A DNA stretch of 64,000 nt, taken from contig NC_080070.1 in the NCBI RefSeq assembly GCF_949987535.1, positions 12,653,770 to 12,717,769 on the forward strand, written 5' to 3'. This stretch comes from Balaenoptera acutorostrata (Eukaryota > Chordata > Mammalia > Artiodactyla > Balaenopteridae). The notes below the pieces were generated by a model. The model saw only the letters and a program-made list of their open reading frames with translations. It was not told the origin of the DNA and searched no databases. Position numbers and translations under genes: made by a program. This document shows, piece after piece, positions 37,187-49,660 of the stretch. Within the stretch, counting starts at the first letter, position 1, and each line of letters begins with the position of its first letter.

Positions 37187-39715
37187 TGGAGTCTTGCATC
37201 AGTTCTACTATGTTTGGCCACTCTGTGGATTCATGGCTTGTGGGTGATAAGGAAACAGCTTCTGAGGACAAGGAGGAAGACAAGCTGATTCCGAGGAGGA
37301 CTCTGGGTTGAGGGAAACAGGGAAAGCTGAGACCCCACATATCACAGCTGGGCCTCCTTAAGCTGAGGAGGTGAGGCTTAGGAGGAGGGAGAGTGACCTG
37401 GGCCCCTGAGAATCCTCTGACCTCGTGGAGCTTTACTCGACTAACTTGAAGGAAGGGCTGATATTTGTAGCAAACTTGGCTGCTCAGTATCCTGGTCCCA
37501 CGGGAGGAAAGAAGTCTTGACTAAGTCATACTTGTAAACGTGAAGACCCTTCTCAAGTCTAAACCACTGGGTAGGAAGGTCAGATCCAAAGCCTTGGGGA
37601 ACCAGGATCCCAACATCAAGAGGTGATGAGATGGGGGAGGCAGAGTTTCTTGTGAGTCTGGGCTTTCGAACTGGCTTCCTTCCTACCAAGGCTTGTGGAA
37701 AGGGGGACATTTGGAAGGAGGAGGGTCCAAGGGGTAAGTAGGTATTTACCTGATACATTGGGGGACACGGAAGACCACTACCACATTGCTCCTCTTCCTC
37801 ACTATCAAGACACTGGTCTTTCTCATCGCCCATGCTGCCATGGGTTCTCTTTAAGCAGCCTCCTGGTCACCATGGGAATCTGCCCTGACGGTGATGAAGA
37901 TTGCCACCACCTGCTAGGAGCTTGCTAGCCTGAGCTAGAATTATATGCTCCAGATCAGATATTAGAAAAAGTTTGAACAATGGTAAATTTGGGTCCTGAT
38001 CAGGGAAACAGCAGTAGGTGGAGAAATTGGCACATGATAAAGGTTGAGTATTGGGTGATTGAAAACAACATTGAAGGTGGGGGAGTTCTGGAATTTTCTA
38101 TTTTTGATGCAGTGGGACTATTTTGCTGGGCTCAGTGCAGAGTGGATCTTGCCAGAAATGATCTCAATTTGCAAACTGCCATAGTCATCAAGACACAGCT
38201 CTGTAATTTATTGAGGCACAACCTGGCCAGAGGGGTAGAGATGTAACTGGTGTCTGTGCTTGAGTCTAATGACGTGAACCAGGTCGAGGAGCCTTCCCAT
38301 GATGAAGCTTTTCCTTCTCAGCTCTTCTGAGCTCAGGGTTCCTGAGAGGCAGGAGTGGGCAGAGTTCACATACGAATTCTCAGAAAGGTAAATATGAGTG
38401 AATGTTCTGGAAATGGTGAACAAAGTCAGAAAAGCTCAGAAGTCTGGTGGTGAGCCAGGAAGTAGGCTGGAGGGATAGAGTAAATGGAAACAGAATTAAT
38501 TGGGGGAGATGCAGGTGGGGCTTGTGGGTGGAGAGGGACCCACAGGCTGTCTTCTGATTCAGTGCCTGGCACGGCTGGAAGCCAGCTTCTCCAGGACAGG
38601 ACACCCAGAGCTCTGAGCTCTCCCCATCCTCACTGCACACCCTCTAATACCTGATGGGCTCATATCTAGGCAGGAATACTGCTATATTTGTACAGTGCCT
38701 GACAGCTTTTAAATGAAAGAGCTTTCACTCACACAAGTAGCAGTGGTATGCTGATTTTCATTTGTGTTGAGTTTCAAGTTTCAGTTTTCATAAATGTTTT
38801 AATCTTGAGGTGTGCAGAACAAGATTATTTCCATTTACAGAGGATGAGACTGAGAATCAGAAAGATTTTGTCTTGTCCGAGAATACAGATCTAAAACTGG
38901 CAGAGCTGGCCTCAAGGCTACTGGAAGACGGGGAAAGTACTGTGAAGCATGGGAATCGCTGCAGATGGCAGCTAAGGGGTCAAGTCAAGGGACAAACTAC
39001 CTCCGGATCCCTCCTGATGCTTGCCTCCCTGGCAGAAAGAGAAGCTTGAATTAATCTTCCACCTGGCACCTGGCCTCACAGCCCTATCTTGCCATGGCCT
39101 TGGGCCCCTCTGGGCCACGTTGAAGGCACAGGTAGCTCGCTCAGGTTGTGGAGTCTCCATAATAGAGGCTTTTTCATAAATATCATGAAATATGCTATTT
39201 TGTTTTGTCCCCATGTTGTGGGGTCTTCATAGGAAGCCTTGCCTTAGAGGATAAGGAGAGACTCTTGCTGTAGATACCAGTATGCCCTGGACAGGTACGG
39301 GGAGGTGATCTTTGGTAGAAGATAGGAAATTATCCTGGGAAAAGGGAGAAAGTTTTTGAATTGGTGCTTTGTGGCTCTGACTCTGTCTGAAAGGGAACCC
39401 CCAACTGCTTGGGCTTTTCTGTGTCTAAAGCCTTAAGACTAGCCTTCTCCTGATGGTTTGCGCTCCCCCTTAGAATCAACTATCACAACCACAATACAGT
39501 ATGAGGTGAGTTTTGGTCAAAGTATCAGGAGTCACCTTACAGGCAGAGAAAATAGATATAGGTGGAAACCATTACCTCATACTCTAGGCTCAGATGTGTA
39601 GGTTGGATTCCGGTGCACATTTGCCCAAATTCAATTTGAATAAGTCTCTGCAGCACTTGGCACTCTCCATTCTGAATTTTGGATTCCTTTGTCTATTTCT
39701 CTAAGACGTTCTCCT
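37187..39715. other. Intergenic upstream of trypsinogen, no gene seen
   Basis: A MIR-like piece in reverse orientation lies at about 38830-38930 (ccatttacagaggatgagac). Otherwise nothing is recognised; no further trypsinogen exon was found. Confidence 0.45.
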
Positions 39716-39717
39716 AG

Positions 39718-40050
39718 GACTTCCTTGGTGGTGCAGTGTTTAAGAATCCGCCTGCCAATGCGGGGGACATGGGTCCGAGCCCTGGTCCGGGAAGATCCTA
39801 CATGCCTCAGGGCAACTAAGCTCGTGCGCCACAACTACTGAGCCTGCGCTCTAGAGCCCGTGAGCCACAACTACTGAAGCCCGCGCGCCTAGAGCCTGTG
39901 CTCCGCAACAAGAGAAGCCACCGCAATGAGAAGCCCGCCCAACGCAACGAAGAGTAGCCCCCCCTCGCCGCAACTAGAGAAAGCCCGCGCACAGGAACGA
40001 AGACTCAATGCAGCCGAAAATAAATTAATTAATTAATTAAAAAAAAAAAC
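39718..40050 (+). mobile_element. Older CHR-type SINE
   Basis: Diverged head (GGACTTCCTTGGTGGTGCAG) and AATTAATT tail. It contains an internal repeat of gagccacaactactga, making it longer than the young copies. Confidence 0.85.
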
Positions 40051-40149
40051 ATTCTCTTGGTTGATTTTTAGCTCTTGGCACATCAAGCCACTGGCTTTTC
40101 ATTATGGTAATCGTGGATCATTTCTGTGCGCTTTACTACACCAAATGTG

Positions 40150-41770
40150 TGTGAGTCTTTCATGGACCTTTTTCACTTTATTATCACAACCACCTATGGG
40201 GTTGCCATTTTATAGATGACAAGATGAGCTTTATAGAGGTGAAGTAACTTTCTCAAGGTCACACAGCCAGTAAGCTGTAGAGATGGGATTTAAGCATGGC
40301 AGCCCAACTCCAGAGCCTGTAAATTCTACCACAGAACGTTTGGCTTCCCTTCCCCTTATTTGATCCTCACACAGCCTCATGAGTTGGGCAACAGATACCA
40401 TTTTCTCCTTTTTACCAATGAAAAATCTAAAGCTAAGAGGTTAAGTGACTTCTCCAGGGTGACCCCGCTAAGGAATCCATAAATGACACCAGAACCTTTC
40501 CCTGTGGAAGCTAAGTTCATTCCCATCATGTTGCTACATAGTGGAGTCTTTCAGATCTCCTATTGGTCTGAAAAGTAGATTTTTGTCAGATTCCAAATCG
40601 TTAGTTTCTTTTTAAAAAATACTTCCCTCCCCCAGCGCCCCAGCTCAGGTATTTCTCCTCAGCTCTTAGTCAACTCCTCCTTGGCCCCCAGGGTCATTTA
40701 CTACCTCCAACCAGATTGGCAAATTCTCTGCTGTCTTTCCTCCAAACTCCCAACTCCTTCCCGCCTCCATCATTTTTTCTAAACTACATATTTTGCCCAT
40801 TGTGCAATTTCTCTTTATCCACTAAGAACTATTTTCTTGAATGTTGCAGCCTGGGAATCACTGAATCTGGATAGTGAAGGGGTGGTCTGTGTGATCCAAA
40901 AACACTGAAGGGTGAGACAGAGGCTAGAGGCACAGACTGGTCATTGGCTGGTTGGCCAAATGGAGTAGTCTGTTCCTCCTCGCCACCCCCCTCCTGCTCC
41001 CCACCTTGAAGCAAGGAAGATGGGTACGTCTACTTGCATATTTTATCTAGTCTTCAGGCTGATATAGAGGGGCGAATGGGGGAGTCTCTAGCAATTGAAG
41101 CTTTTTATCTAAAGATAGATTGGTTCCTATACTATAATGGTCTTTTTGTTCACATTTCAGTCATTCCTTGTCTCATCCCTGGGCTTATTAATGCTGCTTA
41201 AGTGACTCCAGAGTCTACTGAAGAGTACTCAGAGGAGAGCCAGTAAGGAGTTTGGGAGGAATACCCACGTGGCTGTGATTGTAGCAGCCATGACTTGTAC
41301 CATGATACTCAGAGTTGAATAAATGACAGGTGTATTTACTTTTCTAAATCATATTAGATCCAGATTGAGCCCTACAAGTCAAGTTCAGTGGTAAGCCCAG
41401 TCAACTGAGCTCCCTCCACTCATTTAGCTTTTAAAAACTCTAGACTCTGTTGTCCATTTGGAAGGCAGCCAACTGGTCAGCCCACTTCCTATAGGCCGAC
41501 CTATCCAGGAGGATCTTCAAAAGGCTCCCAAGTCTCAGAACTGAGTGTTCAGTCCACACAGGAACCAACACAGCTCCAAACTGAGGACCGTCCAAGTTCA
41601 GGGCCACTGTGTTTGAGCAGATTCTGGGCTTGCCTCTCTAGAACCCATCATATCTGTTCCCTTTCCCAGCCTGGGGGTGGGGCGGAGCATAGGGAGCTGG
41701 CACACGTTTTTGGGCCACCATTCTACCTAAGCAGAAAGGTGAAAGCCTCTGTTCCCTCCCTGTTAGAACA
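40150..41770. repeat. Intergenic; MIR fragments, otherwise nothing recognised
   Basis: Reverse-orientation MIR-like sequence at about 40190-40330 (aaggtcacacagccagtaag) and a weaker one at about 40365-40500. No gene is seen in the remainder. Confidence 0.45.
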
Positions 41771-41785
41771 ATCTAGTTCTTTTTT

Positions 41786-42130
41786 TTTTTTTTAACAAAC
41801 TCTTTCTCTTTACCAAGGGCCGTTAATATCTGCGTCATTTTTTTTTAATTTTATTTATTTATTTTTTTGACTGTGTTGGGTCTTCGTTTCTGTGCGAGGG
41901 CTTTCTCTAGTTGTGGCAAGTGGGGGCCACTCTTCATCGTGGTGCGTGGGCCTCTCACTATCGCGGCCTCTGTTTTTGCAGAGCACAGGCTGCAGACGCG
42001 CAGGCTCAGCAGTTGTGGCTCACGGGCCTTGTTGCTCCGCGGCATGTGGGATCTTCCCAGACCAGGGCTCGAACTCGTGTCCCCTGCATTAGCAGGCAGA
42101 TTCTCAACCACTGCGCCACCAGGGAAGCCC
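41786..42130 (-). mobile_element. CHR-type SINE with extra 3' sequence
   Basis: SINE body at about 41845-42130 with head at 42130. Target-site duplication ctagttctttttt at 41773-41785 and 42131-42143. Between the SINE A-rich tail and the duplication lies about 50 bp of non-SINE sequence ending in a second A run, consistent with a 3' transduction. Confidence 0.85.
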
Positions 42131-42255
42131 CTAGTTCTTTTTTAATGGCCTTACATTGCCTGAACTCAAATGCTTTTTGTAGAGTTTTTTCTCCAGGGAA
42201 GTCCACATGGCTTCGCAAATTTTTCTCTTTTCTGCTGAATCATATTTATTTGCTC

Positions 42256-43140
42256 AATGTATTAGTTTGCTAGGGCTGCCATAACAAAATACCACAGAAA
42301 TCTATTTTCTCACAGTTCTGGAAGCTAGAAGTCCACAATCAAGGTGTTCATAAAAGAAACTTTCACATATTGAGGTATGGAGAAGTCATTCTGGCTTATA
42401 CATGAGTTAATTTGAATTTTATGCTAACTAAAACAGCCTGTTTGTGGCCTATCAGCCATACACTGTACATCTGCTTTAATTATTAAAGAAAAGGGCACAT
42501 TGACTGGAAGTAAAAATGTCTATGTTAAAAAATAAAATGCCTCTTTTCCTGGGACACCAGCGCTGATATTCCTTCGATGATAAGACACCTTCTCAGGGAC
42601 CAAGGACATACTGACTCACTGTACGTGTTGATGTTTTTTTTAAACCTTGAAGGAATGTACCCCTGACTTGCTTAATGTTCTTTGTTCTGACAAGATATAA
42701 AACTGGGTTGAAAACCATGCTTCTCCGGAGCAGTTCCTCAGAGCTATCTGAGAGGCTGTCTTCTGGGCTATAGTCCTCAGCTTGGCTCAAATAAAACTTG
42801 TTTCTATTCCTATTACAGATTGTGTATTGATTATTTTCGTCGACAGTGTCCACAGGGTTGTTTTCTACTGAGGCCTCTCTCTCCTTGGCTGGCAGGTGAC
42901 CTTCTTCTAACTGTGTTCTCATGTCGCCTTTCCTCTGGGGCACATCCCTGGTGTCTCTCCGCTTATGTCCTAATCTTTTCTGATAAGGACACCAGCCAGA
43001 CTGGATTAAGGTCCACTCTAATGCCCTCATTTAAATTATTTCTTTAAAGATCCTATCTCCAAATACAGTTACACTCTGAGGGACTGGGGGTTAGGACTGC
43101 AGCATAGGAATTTTGGAGGAACACAGTTCAGTCCATAACA
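42256..43140 (-). mobile_element. MLT1-type MaLR LTR, split by an ERV LTR
   Basis: Reverse-orientation MaLR LTR with typical ends tgtattagtttgctagggct and cagtccataaca. Left part is 42256-42347, right part about 42846-43140. Confidence 0.75.
42348..42845 (+). mobile_element. Solo ERV-type LTR inside the MaLR LTR
   Basis: Promoter- and poly(A)-bearing LTR: TATAAAA-like box near 42697 and AATAAA within ggctcaaataaaacttg. A four-base GTGT repeat flanks it (42344-42347, 42846-42849). No retroviral coding sequence is present. Confidence 0.65.
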
Positions 43141-43790
43141 CTAACTAAATATTTACTGAATTCCTGTGATGTTCCTGTAATTTCTCTAAGCTTTATGGAA
43201 ACAGCAATGAAGAAGACACAAAAGGTCCTTGCTTTCATGGCATCTATGTGTATTTATGCGCGTTCGTGTCCACACATATGTAAGGAGGTATAGCTATGAG
43301 AGGCAGACAGTAAATTAAAAATGTACATATACATATAAAATGTGTATATAATGCATACAGTTGACCTTTGAACAACATGGGGTTTGAAATGCACTGGTCT
43401 GCTTATACATGGATTTTTTTTTTCCAATAAATACTATAATATTACACGATCTGAGGTTGGTTGAATGCACAGATGTGGAACTTCGGCTACAGAGGGCCAC
43501 CTATAAAGTTATACATGGGTTTTCAACTGTGCAGAGGGTTAGTGCCCTTAACCTGCACCTTGTTCAAGGATCAACTGTATATTTATATCAGACTATGGTG
43601 ATTAGATGTTATTAAAATAGGATAAAGTGATAATAAATGTGAGTAACTGGTGGCTGGGTCCACAAGTGCTATATTAGGTAAGAAGGTCAGGAAAGCTGTC
43701 TTAGGGGAGATAGTATTTGAGTTGAGAACCTGAATAAGAAGATGCCAGCCCTGTGAAGGTGGGGTAAGCAGGGCTTTCATCATTCCCTGC
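43135..43790 (+). mobile_element. L2 fragment interrupted by a Tigger-type MITE
   Basis: L2-like 3' sequence (actaaatatttactgaattc, then ggtccttgctttcatggcat) runs to about 43340 and resumes after 43580 (gtcaggaaagctgtcttagg). Confidence 0.55.
43358..43577 (+). mobile_element. Tigger/MER2-type non-autonomous DNA transposon
   Basis: Inverted ends CAGTTGACCTTTGAACAACA and TTGTTCAAGGATCAACTG with a TA duplication on both sides (43356-43357, 43578-43579), as in Tc1/mariner elements. 220 bp, no coding capacity. Confidence 0.85.
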
Positions 43791-44220
43791 TGAGTCTATA
43801 ACAGAAATAAATTGACACATACAACCACTGCTTTTTAAATTAAATTACCCTATCATCTAGCATATGGATATTTACCTTGCTATTAATTTTAATTGTAAAA
43901 ACTGATATTTAAAGGATGGTCAGCAATACACTGAAATATTCTTATCAGTTAATGTAAAGTATATTTTTTGACATGAAATATTGTTGGCTTAAGAGAATAA
44001 ATGATAAAATACATATCATATGATCTAATTTTATTTAAATGGGTGATTTTAATTTTCCTCAGTTTAATAAACTGTGTATTTCAGAAAAAAACATGCATTT
44101 ATTTTGTTATTAAAATAGCTAAAATAAAGAGAAACAACTATAATAATAAATAAAATTTTCCCAGAGAGGGCAATACCTAACCTTGAGGATGGAATTGTTA
44201 GTGGTAAAATTTCATGTATC

Positions 44221-44538
44221 GGGCTTCCCTGGTGGCGCAGTGGTTGAGAATCTGCCTGCCAATGCAGGGGACACGGGTTCGAGCTCTGGTCTGGGAAGAT
44301 CCCACATGCCGCGGAGCAACTAGGCCCGTGAGCCACAATTACTGAGCCTGCGCGTCTGGAGCCTGTGCTCCGCAACAAGAGAGGCCGCGATAGTGAGAAG
44401 CCCGCGCACCGCGATGAAGAGTGGTCCCCACTTGCCGCGACTAGAGAAAGCCCTCGCACAGAAACGAAGACCCAGCACAGCCAAAAATAAATAAATTAAT
44501 TAATTAATTAATTTTTTAAACAAAAGTATTCAAAAAAA
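44221..44538 (+). mobile_element. CHR-type SINE
   Basis: Full-length young copy. Target-site duplication aaaatttcatgtatc ends at 44220 and recurs at about 44539-44553. The tail holds a short non-SINE insert (acaaaagtattc) before the final A run. Confidence 0.9.
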
Positions 44539-44553
44539 AAAATTTCATGTATC

Positions 44554-47220
44554 ACAGTGAGAAATAAATTTAACTAGTAACTAAATTGTGTGTTTTGTCT
44601 CTACCAGGCACAGTGTGATGCTGTTTACATGGATGACTTCATCTCATTCTTATAATAATCCTCACGCCTTTCTTTTTTGGCATCATTATTATCCTTATTT
44701 TATATATGAAAATATTATATATATGTATATGAAATTGTGTAACTTGTCAAGGTCACACCTGGTGATAAAGCAGTGGAGTCAAGTTTTAAGCTCAGGTCTG
44801 CCTGGGAACAGAAATCAAGCCCCTAACCACAGTGTTTTACTGCTCCTTAGGAGAAAAGTTTGCCATTATATAGGAAGATGCTCACACCCCAAGGCTTATT
44901 TGTAGGTGAATTTGCCCATTTCCTAGGGAGCAGGGAACAGGAGGGTAAACTAGCACTTTTGATCCATGTGGTCAAGTGGGTGCACACGTGGATCCCTGCG
45001 AGCTAGAGAATCAGCATGTGTAGAAACCGGGTAAGACCCACTGGAAACTGTACAGCACTAGGGGCGTGATGGGAATCGCTTCTTCATAAAGCCAGGATAC
45101 AGGAAAAGCTACACACTTAGTGAAAGGGCAAACTAAAAAAAATAACCCCACAGGCAATTGACAAGGACTATTCTTTTTCTTGGTCTTGGCTTTGGGTGGA
45201 GGATTAAAAACAGCTTCCTCTGAATATTCATGGCCACTGAGTAGTCAGCCCTTTGGGGTTTGGCATAGACACTGTATGGCCAAGAAGATGGACACTGAGA
45301 ATTATAAAGGAAAACATCAGGTCTGTTGCATCCCAATTGCGTGACAGAGGCAAAAATAAATATTTCCTGGAAAGCCCACCTTTACTCCAGGATTTAGGGA
45401 ATTCCCAAAGATAAATTTTATAATATCAAATTACACAATGCTCAAGGAAATAAGCCACCCTGAGTGAGAAGCAGCAGAAACCACAAGAAAACCAGGTGCA
45501 TAAAGTCATCAGATGTTGGCACGAACAGATAAAAATTCCAAGTGTAAGTCTGATATCCTTAAAGAAATAAAATAACTGAAAAATACATGACGAGCAAGAT
45601 TCTTCAAAAATGACTGCTCATATTTGTAGAAAGACCCAATAGATTTCCTAGAAATGAAAATATATTTTAAATTAAAAAGTCAATTGAAAAAAAAAAGTCA
45701 GTTGAAAGGTGAAATGGCTTAATGGAGTTGAGGTGTGAATTAGTAACTAGGACAGAGAGTCTAAAGGAATTACCCCTAACACAGCACAGAGAAGCAAAAA
45801 GAGGAAAAATGTGAATGAATGGCTAGAATTTAGATGATACTGGGAAAGTTGAACACAGGCTAGATCTATTCTTCAGGACTGAAGTTCTGGCCCTTGCGAA
45901 GATTTTCCTTTACCACTACGTTTCAGAACCATACTTATGTTAAACTGTAATGATCATTCCAGAATAAAATGCAACCCTACCCAGAAAACAGCCCCATAGT
46001 TTTTCAGCTAAAAATAGGGAATTCCCACAAAACCTTGAGTACGGATTGAGGGTAGGGTGGGTGTGGAATGGGAGTGTGGACCATGAAACTGGGACTTGCT
46101 CTTGAAATCAAAGTGTGCCTCCTTCCAGCTATGCTTGAATCTTGTCTTAATTATACATTTTCCACTGAATAACAGAATACTCTGTGTGTGTTCAACTTTA
46201 CAGTTTTGCAAATCAACTAACACCCAGTTCTGAATGCCATAAGGCATTTAGTAAAAAGCCAGGAGCAGCTTTTCAAAGGAAGAATAGTTGTTGCCAGGTA
46301 GAAGACAGTATGGCTTTACACCAAAACTCTTTGCATCTGCCTTGTGATTCTCTTACTGGGGAATGCCACGAGCTCTACAGAGCAGCCCTATCAGCCATGG
46401 GCACTTCAAGAATAACTGAGCTACTTGGTCTATGGCCCAGGTGGCTGGGAAGCTTACATCATCGCCTCATTCTGCTACAGAACTCTGTCTTGCACTGGCC
46501 CAGCCTTACAGATTACACAGTAAATGGACCAGAGTAGCACACCCAACTGTAGTATATGTTAACTCCGAAATCCAGAAAGTCCCATGAAGCATTGCACCTC
46601 TTTCTCCACAGCAGATGATGTAAGATGCAGCAGCTTGCCCCTCACTTTGGAGGACATTCCAACATATCTCACACCTCTGGACTACTCAGAAGCTCACCAA
46701 ATTGGCAGGTCCCTGAATTTTTGCAGATTTACATTGGTCTGGCATGCATATGTCATACCAAGGCATCTAGAGTGCTTTATAATTTCCATTCACCAAGAAC
46801 AATCAGCATAATGCCGTCAGTGTAATGGACCAGTATGCTATCAAGATGACTAAGGGCCTTCTAAACTATATCGATAGACAACAGGCTAAATATAGCCTTG
46901 AGATAAAATACTTAAAGGGTATTTCTGACTGTGCCACTTGAAGGCAAATTGTATCTGATTGTCTTTACTGAATATTTCTAAACATTCCTCTGGAAGACAT
47001 TTTATCCTCAACCTCCAGTAGCAACTCTTCCTGTCTGTGGATGGGGCCCTCCAGCGGATCCTACCAATTCTCTCCCCATCCCAGCCTACCCATTCACACC
47101 CATCCCCACCCACCAGTGCACAGGCAGCTGCATCTGCCCTAGGGCTGCGGTTTCCCCCCTCCAGCCTGCTTCCCAGGGTTCTCAGGCTCACCTGGATGGA
47201 GCCGGGTAGGAGGGAGCAGG
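44554..47220. other. Intergenic between the TRBV29-like pseudogene and the 44-kb SINE
   Basis: A MIR-like piece at about 44690-44850 (aaggtcacacctggtgataa). The stretch at about 46190-46990 looks like old, reverse-transcribed or retroviral-type sequence, but I cannot name it. No gene is seen. Confidence 0.35.
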
Positions 47221-47259
47221 GGTTCTTGCTGAGACCTTTGATCTGTGCCCACCACGGTG

Positions 47260-47860
47260 TCTCCAGCGCTGCAGAAATAAGAGCTGCTGTCTTCGGGGCT
47301 CACGTTGCTCACAGTTAGAGTTGAGACGTCAGGTGTGGGCGGCGAATGGGAAACTTGTCCTTGGTAAGCCCACTCTCATAAGTGGCCTCAGAGCCCTGAT
47401 TCACAGTTGCCATCAGCAGCAAGCTCTGTCCTGGAAACTGACGGTACCAGTACATGAAGGTGAGCTGGCTATCGACCTAACACTGGATCATCACGGAGGT
47501 CCCGCATTCACAGATGTCCCTGCTTGGCTTTTGAGATAGGAGAGCACCGAACACAGAGCCTAGTTCCAGAGAGACAGAAAAACCCATGAGGGCCAACAAG
47601 CTTGTCCCCAGTCAGGAAGGTCTTTTACTATTTGCTCCAATACCACCTTGGCCCCCAAAGAACCCTGTAGCACTGCCTGCACTTTGGTTTTGTTCTGCCA
47701 ACTGTTATTGCGTCAGGATCCTCTAATCCAACATCTCCCCCATCCTCTAACTGGTGGCCTCGGACACCCTACTCCTCTCCCCAACATCCACATTTACCCC
47801 AAACTTCCCCCAGTATAAGGCCATACCTAATCCCAGGAGAAGTAGCAGAAGAGTCAACAT
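47260..47860 (-). pseudogene. TRBV29: TRBV29-like variable gene, pseudogene
   Basis: Leader exon 47860-47827 encodes MLTLLLLLLGL, as in human TRBV29-1. V exon 47559-47260 keeps SQKPSRDIC, the IQC Cys, MYWYRQFPGQSLLLMATVNQ and a YFCSA end. Two lesions: an in-frame TAG directly after the first conserved Cys (CAG expected), and a one-base deletion in the framework-3 ...LTFSTLTV region that shifts the frame. The recombination signal remains: CACCGTG (47259-47253), 23-bp spacer, GCAAGAACC (47229-47221). Position between TRBV27 and trypsinogen agrees with the human order. Confidence 0.92.
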
Positions 47861-48209
47861 CTTTAGGTGATGGCCTTGCCTCTTCCCAGAGAAAAGGCAC
47901 TAAGGCATCAAATTCAAGTTCATCTTTTGTCACCACTGTGTAGCTCATCCCTACTGGCTCTCCCTTCCCTTCCTGTCATAGGCAGTCGTGTTTCTGCAGA
48001 ATATGGAGACTTGTCTGCCCCCTAGTGGAGCTGTGTGGCCCTTCACTTAGGCTGGATCTTCATTCACAAGTCTCTCAGCCTGCAATTGCAGTCTATCCAC
48101 CACGTATCCACCACCTCCCCATCCATCATTACCGAGCATCACGTATGTGCTACTCCTTGGGTGTAAAGTAAGACTAGGTATGCAATATTGACCTTAGATA
48201 ACTAAAGGT
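47861..48209. other. 5' flank of the TRBV29-like pseudogene
   Basis: I looked for the conserved TRBV promoter decamer (AGTGAYRTCA) and did not find a convincing match. No repeat is recognised. Confidence 0.4.
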
Positions 48210-48349
48210 AAAATTTTAGAATATTAGGGAAACATAATTCAGAATATCGACTGTCTGCTGAGTCTTTATTTTGGTTGTCCCAAATTGAACTCATTTTTCC
48301 TTCCCTGATACCTACTCCAGTAAACTGGCTCCTACTCCTGAATACATTC

Positions 48350-48870
48350 CTCTTAATAAGTGGTACATGTATATACAGTGGAATATTAGTCATAAAAAGG
48401 AAAGAAATTGTGCCATTCGCAGAGACATGGATGGACCTAGAGACTGTCATACAGAGTGAAGTAAGTCAGAAAGAGAAAAACAAATATCGTATAATATCGC
48501 TTATATGTGGAATCTAGAAAAATGATACAGATGAACTTATTTGCAAAGCAGAAATAGAGACACAGATGTAGAGAACAAACATATGGACACCAAGGGGGGG
48601 AGGCGGGGTGGGATGAATTGGGAGATTGGGACTGACATACACACACTACTATCTATAAAATAGATAACTAATGAGAACCTACTGTATAGCACAGAGAACT
48701 CTACTCAACGTTCTGTGGTGAACTAAATGGGAAGGAAGTCCAAAAAAGAGGGGATATATTTATACATATAACTGATTTGCTTTGCTGCACAGCAGAAACT
48801 AACATAACATTGTAAAGCAACTATACTCCAATAAAAATTAGTTAAAAAATAAAAATAAAAAATAAATGGT
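48350..48870 (+). mobile_element. L1 3' end, cetartiodactyl type
   Basis: End of ORF2 and 3' UTR (gcagagacatggatggacct, cctactgtatagcacagaga, gcagaaactaacataacatt, actatactccaataaaaatt) followed by an A-rich tail. Confidence 0.85.
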
Positions 48871-48908
48871 AACCCCACTCGTCTTGTTGTCTAGGCTCAG
48901 AAATTCAT

Positions 48909-49199
48909 CTTTTTTTTTAATTTTAAATTTATTTTTGGCTGCATTGGGTCTTCATTGCAGGGCACGCAGACTTTCTCTAGTTGTGGCTAGTGGGGGCTAC
49001 TTTTTGTTGCGGTGTGTGGTCTTATTGCGGTGGCTTCTCTTGTTGTGGAGCACAGGCTCTAGACACACGGGCTTCAGTAGTCGTGGCACACGGGCTCAGT
49101 AGCTCCACGGCATGTGGGATCTTCCCGGACCAGGGCTTGAACCCATGTCCCCTGCATTGCCAGGCGGATTCTTAACCACTGCGCCACCAGGGAAGTCCC
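48909..49199 (-). mobile_element. Older CHR-type SINE
   Basis: Reverse orientation; head at 49199 (gggacttccctggtggcgca on the minus strand), moderately diverged. Confidence 0.85.
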
Positions 49200-49439
49200 G
49201 CCTGTGTCTTCTTCCTCTTATGCTCTAGCTGAGTATCCTTACAAGGTCTGTGTAATCATCTTAGCCGTGAGCACAACCATATGCTGAGTCCCGTGTGTCC
49301 TCTTGTGAGTCTCTGAAAGTGAATCTCCAAAGTGGGGATTTTTTTTTTTCCTGATTAGGAATACTTTACTGTTTCTCTCTCTCAACATATATTTCCTTCA
49401 CAGCACGTTTAGTTTTTCATACAATGTTATTTAATAACA

Positions 49440-49660
49440 GTAATTATTATAAGGAGTGTATTGGTTTCAGACTTTGGACCTAGACTGCCTGGGTTTCAAA
49501 CCTGGTTCTTCGACTTATTCGTAGCTGCAGGCAAATTCTGGGCCTCAGCATCCTTATATGTAAAATGGGACTAATAAAAGTACCAACCTCCCAGGGTTAT
49601 GGTAAGAAAGCAACAAGTTGATACATAGAAATTGGTTATAACCATGCATGTCTCAGTAAA
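49440..49660 (+). repeat. MIR SINE
   Basis: gacctagactgcctgggttt, then gtaaaatgggactaataaaa and ccagggttatggtaag, the MIR core order. The flanking 49200-50290 shows nothing else I recognise. Confidence 0.65.

Noticed and set aside
42593..43030. Minus-strand frame of 145 codons
   Set aside because: Spans an ERV LTR and part of the MaLR LTR; no retroviral protein motif is seen.
37187..47220. Possible additional trypsinogen genes or relics
   Set aside because: I searched for IVGG, AAHC and GDSGGP-type coding on the minus strand and for trypsinogen-like 3' ends; nothing convincing.
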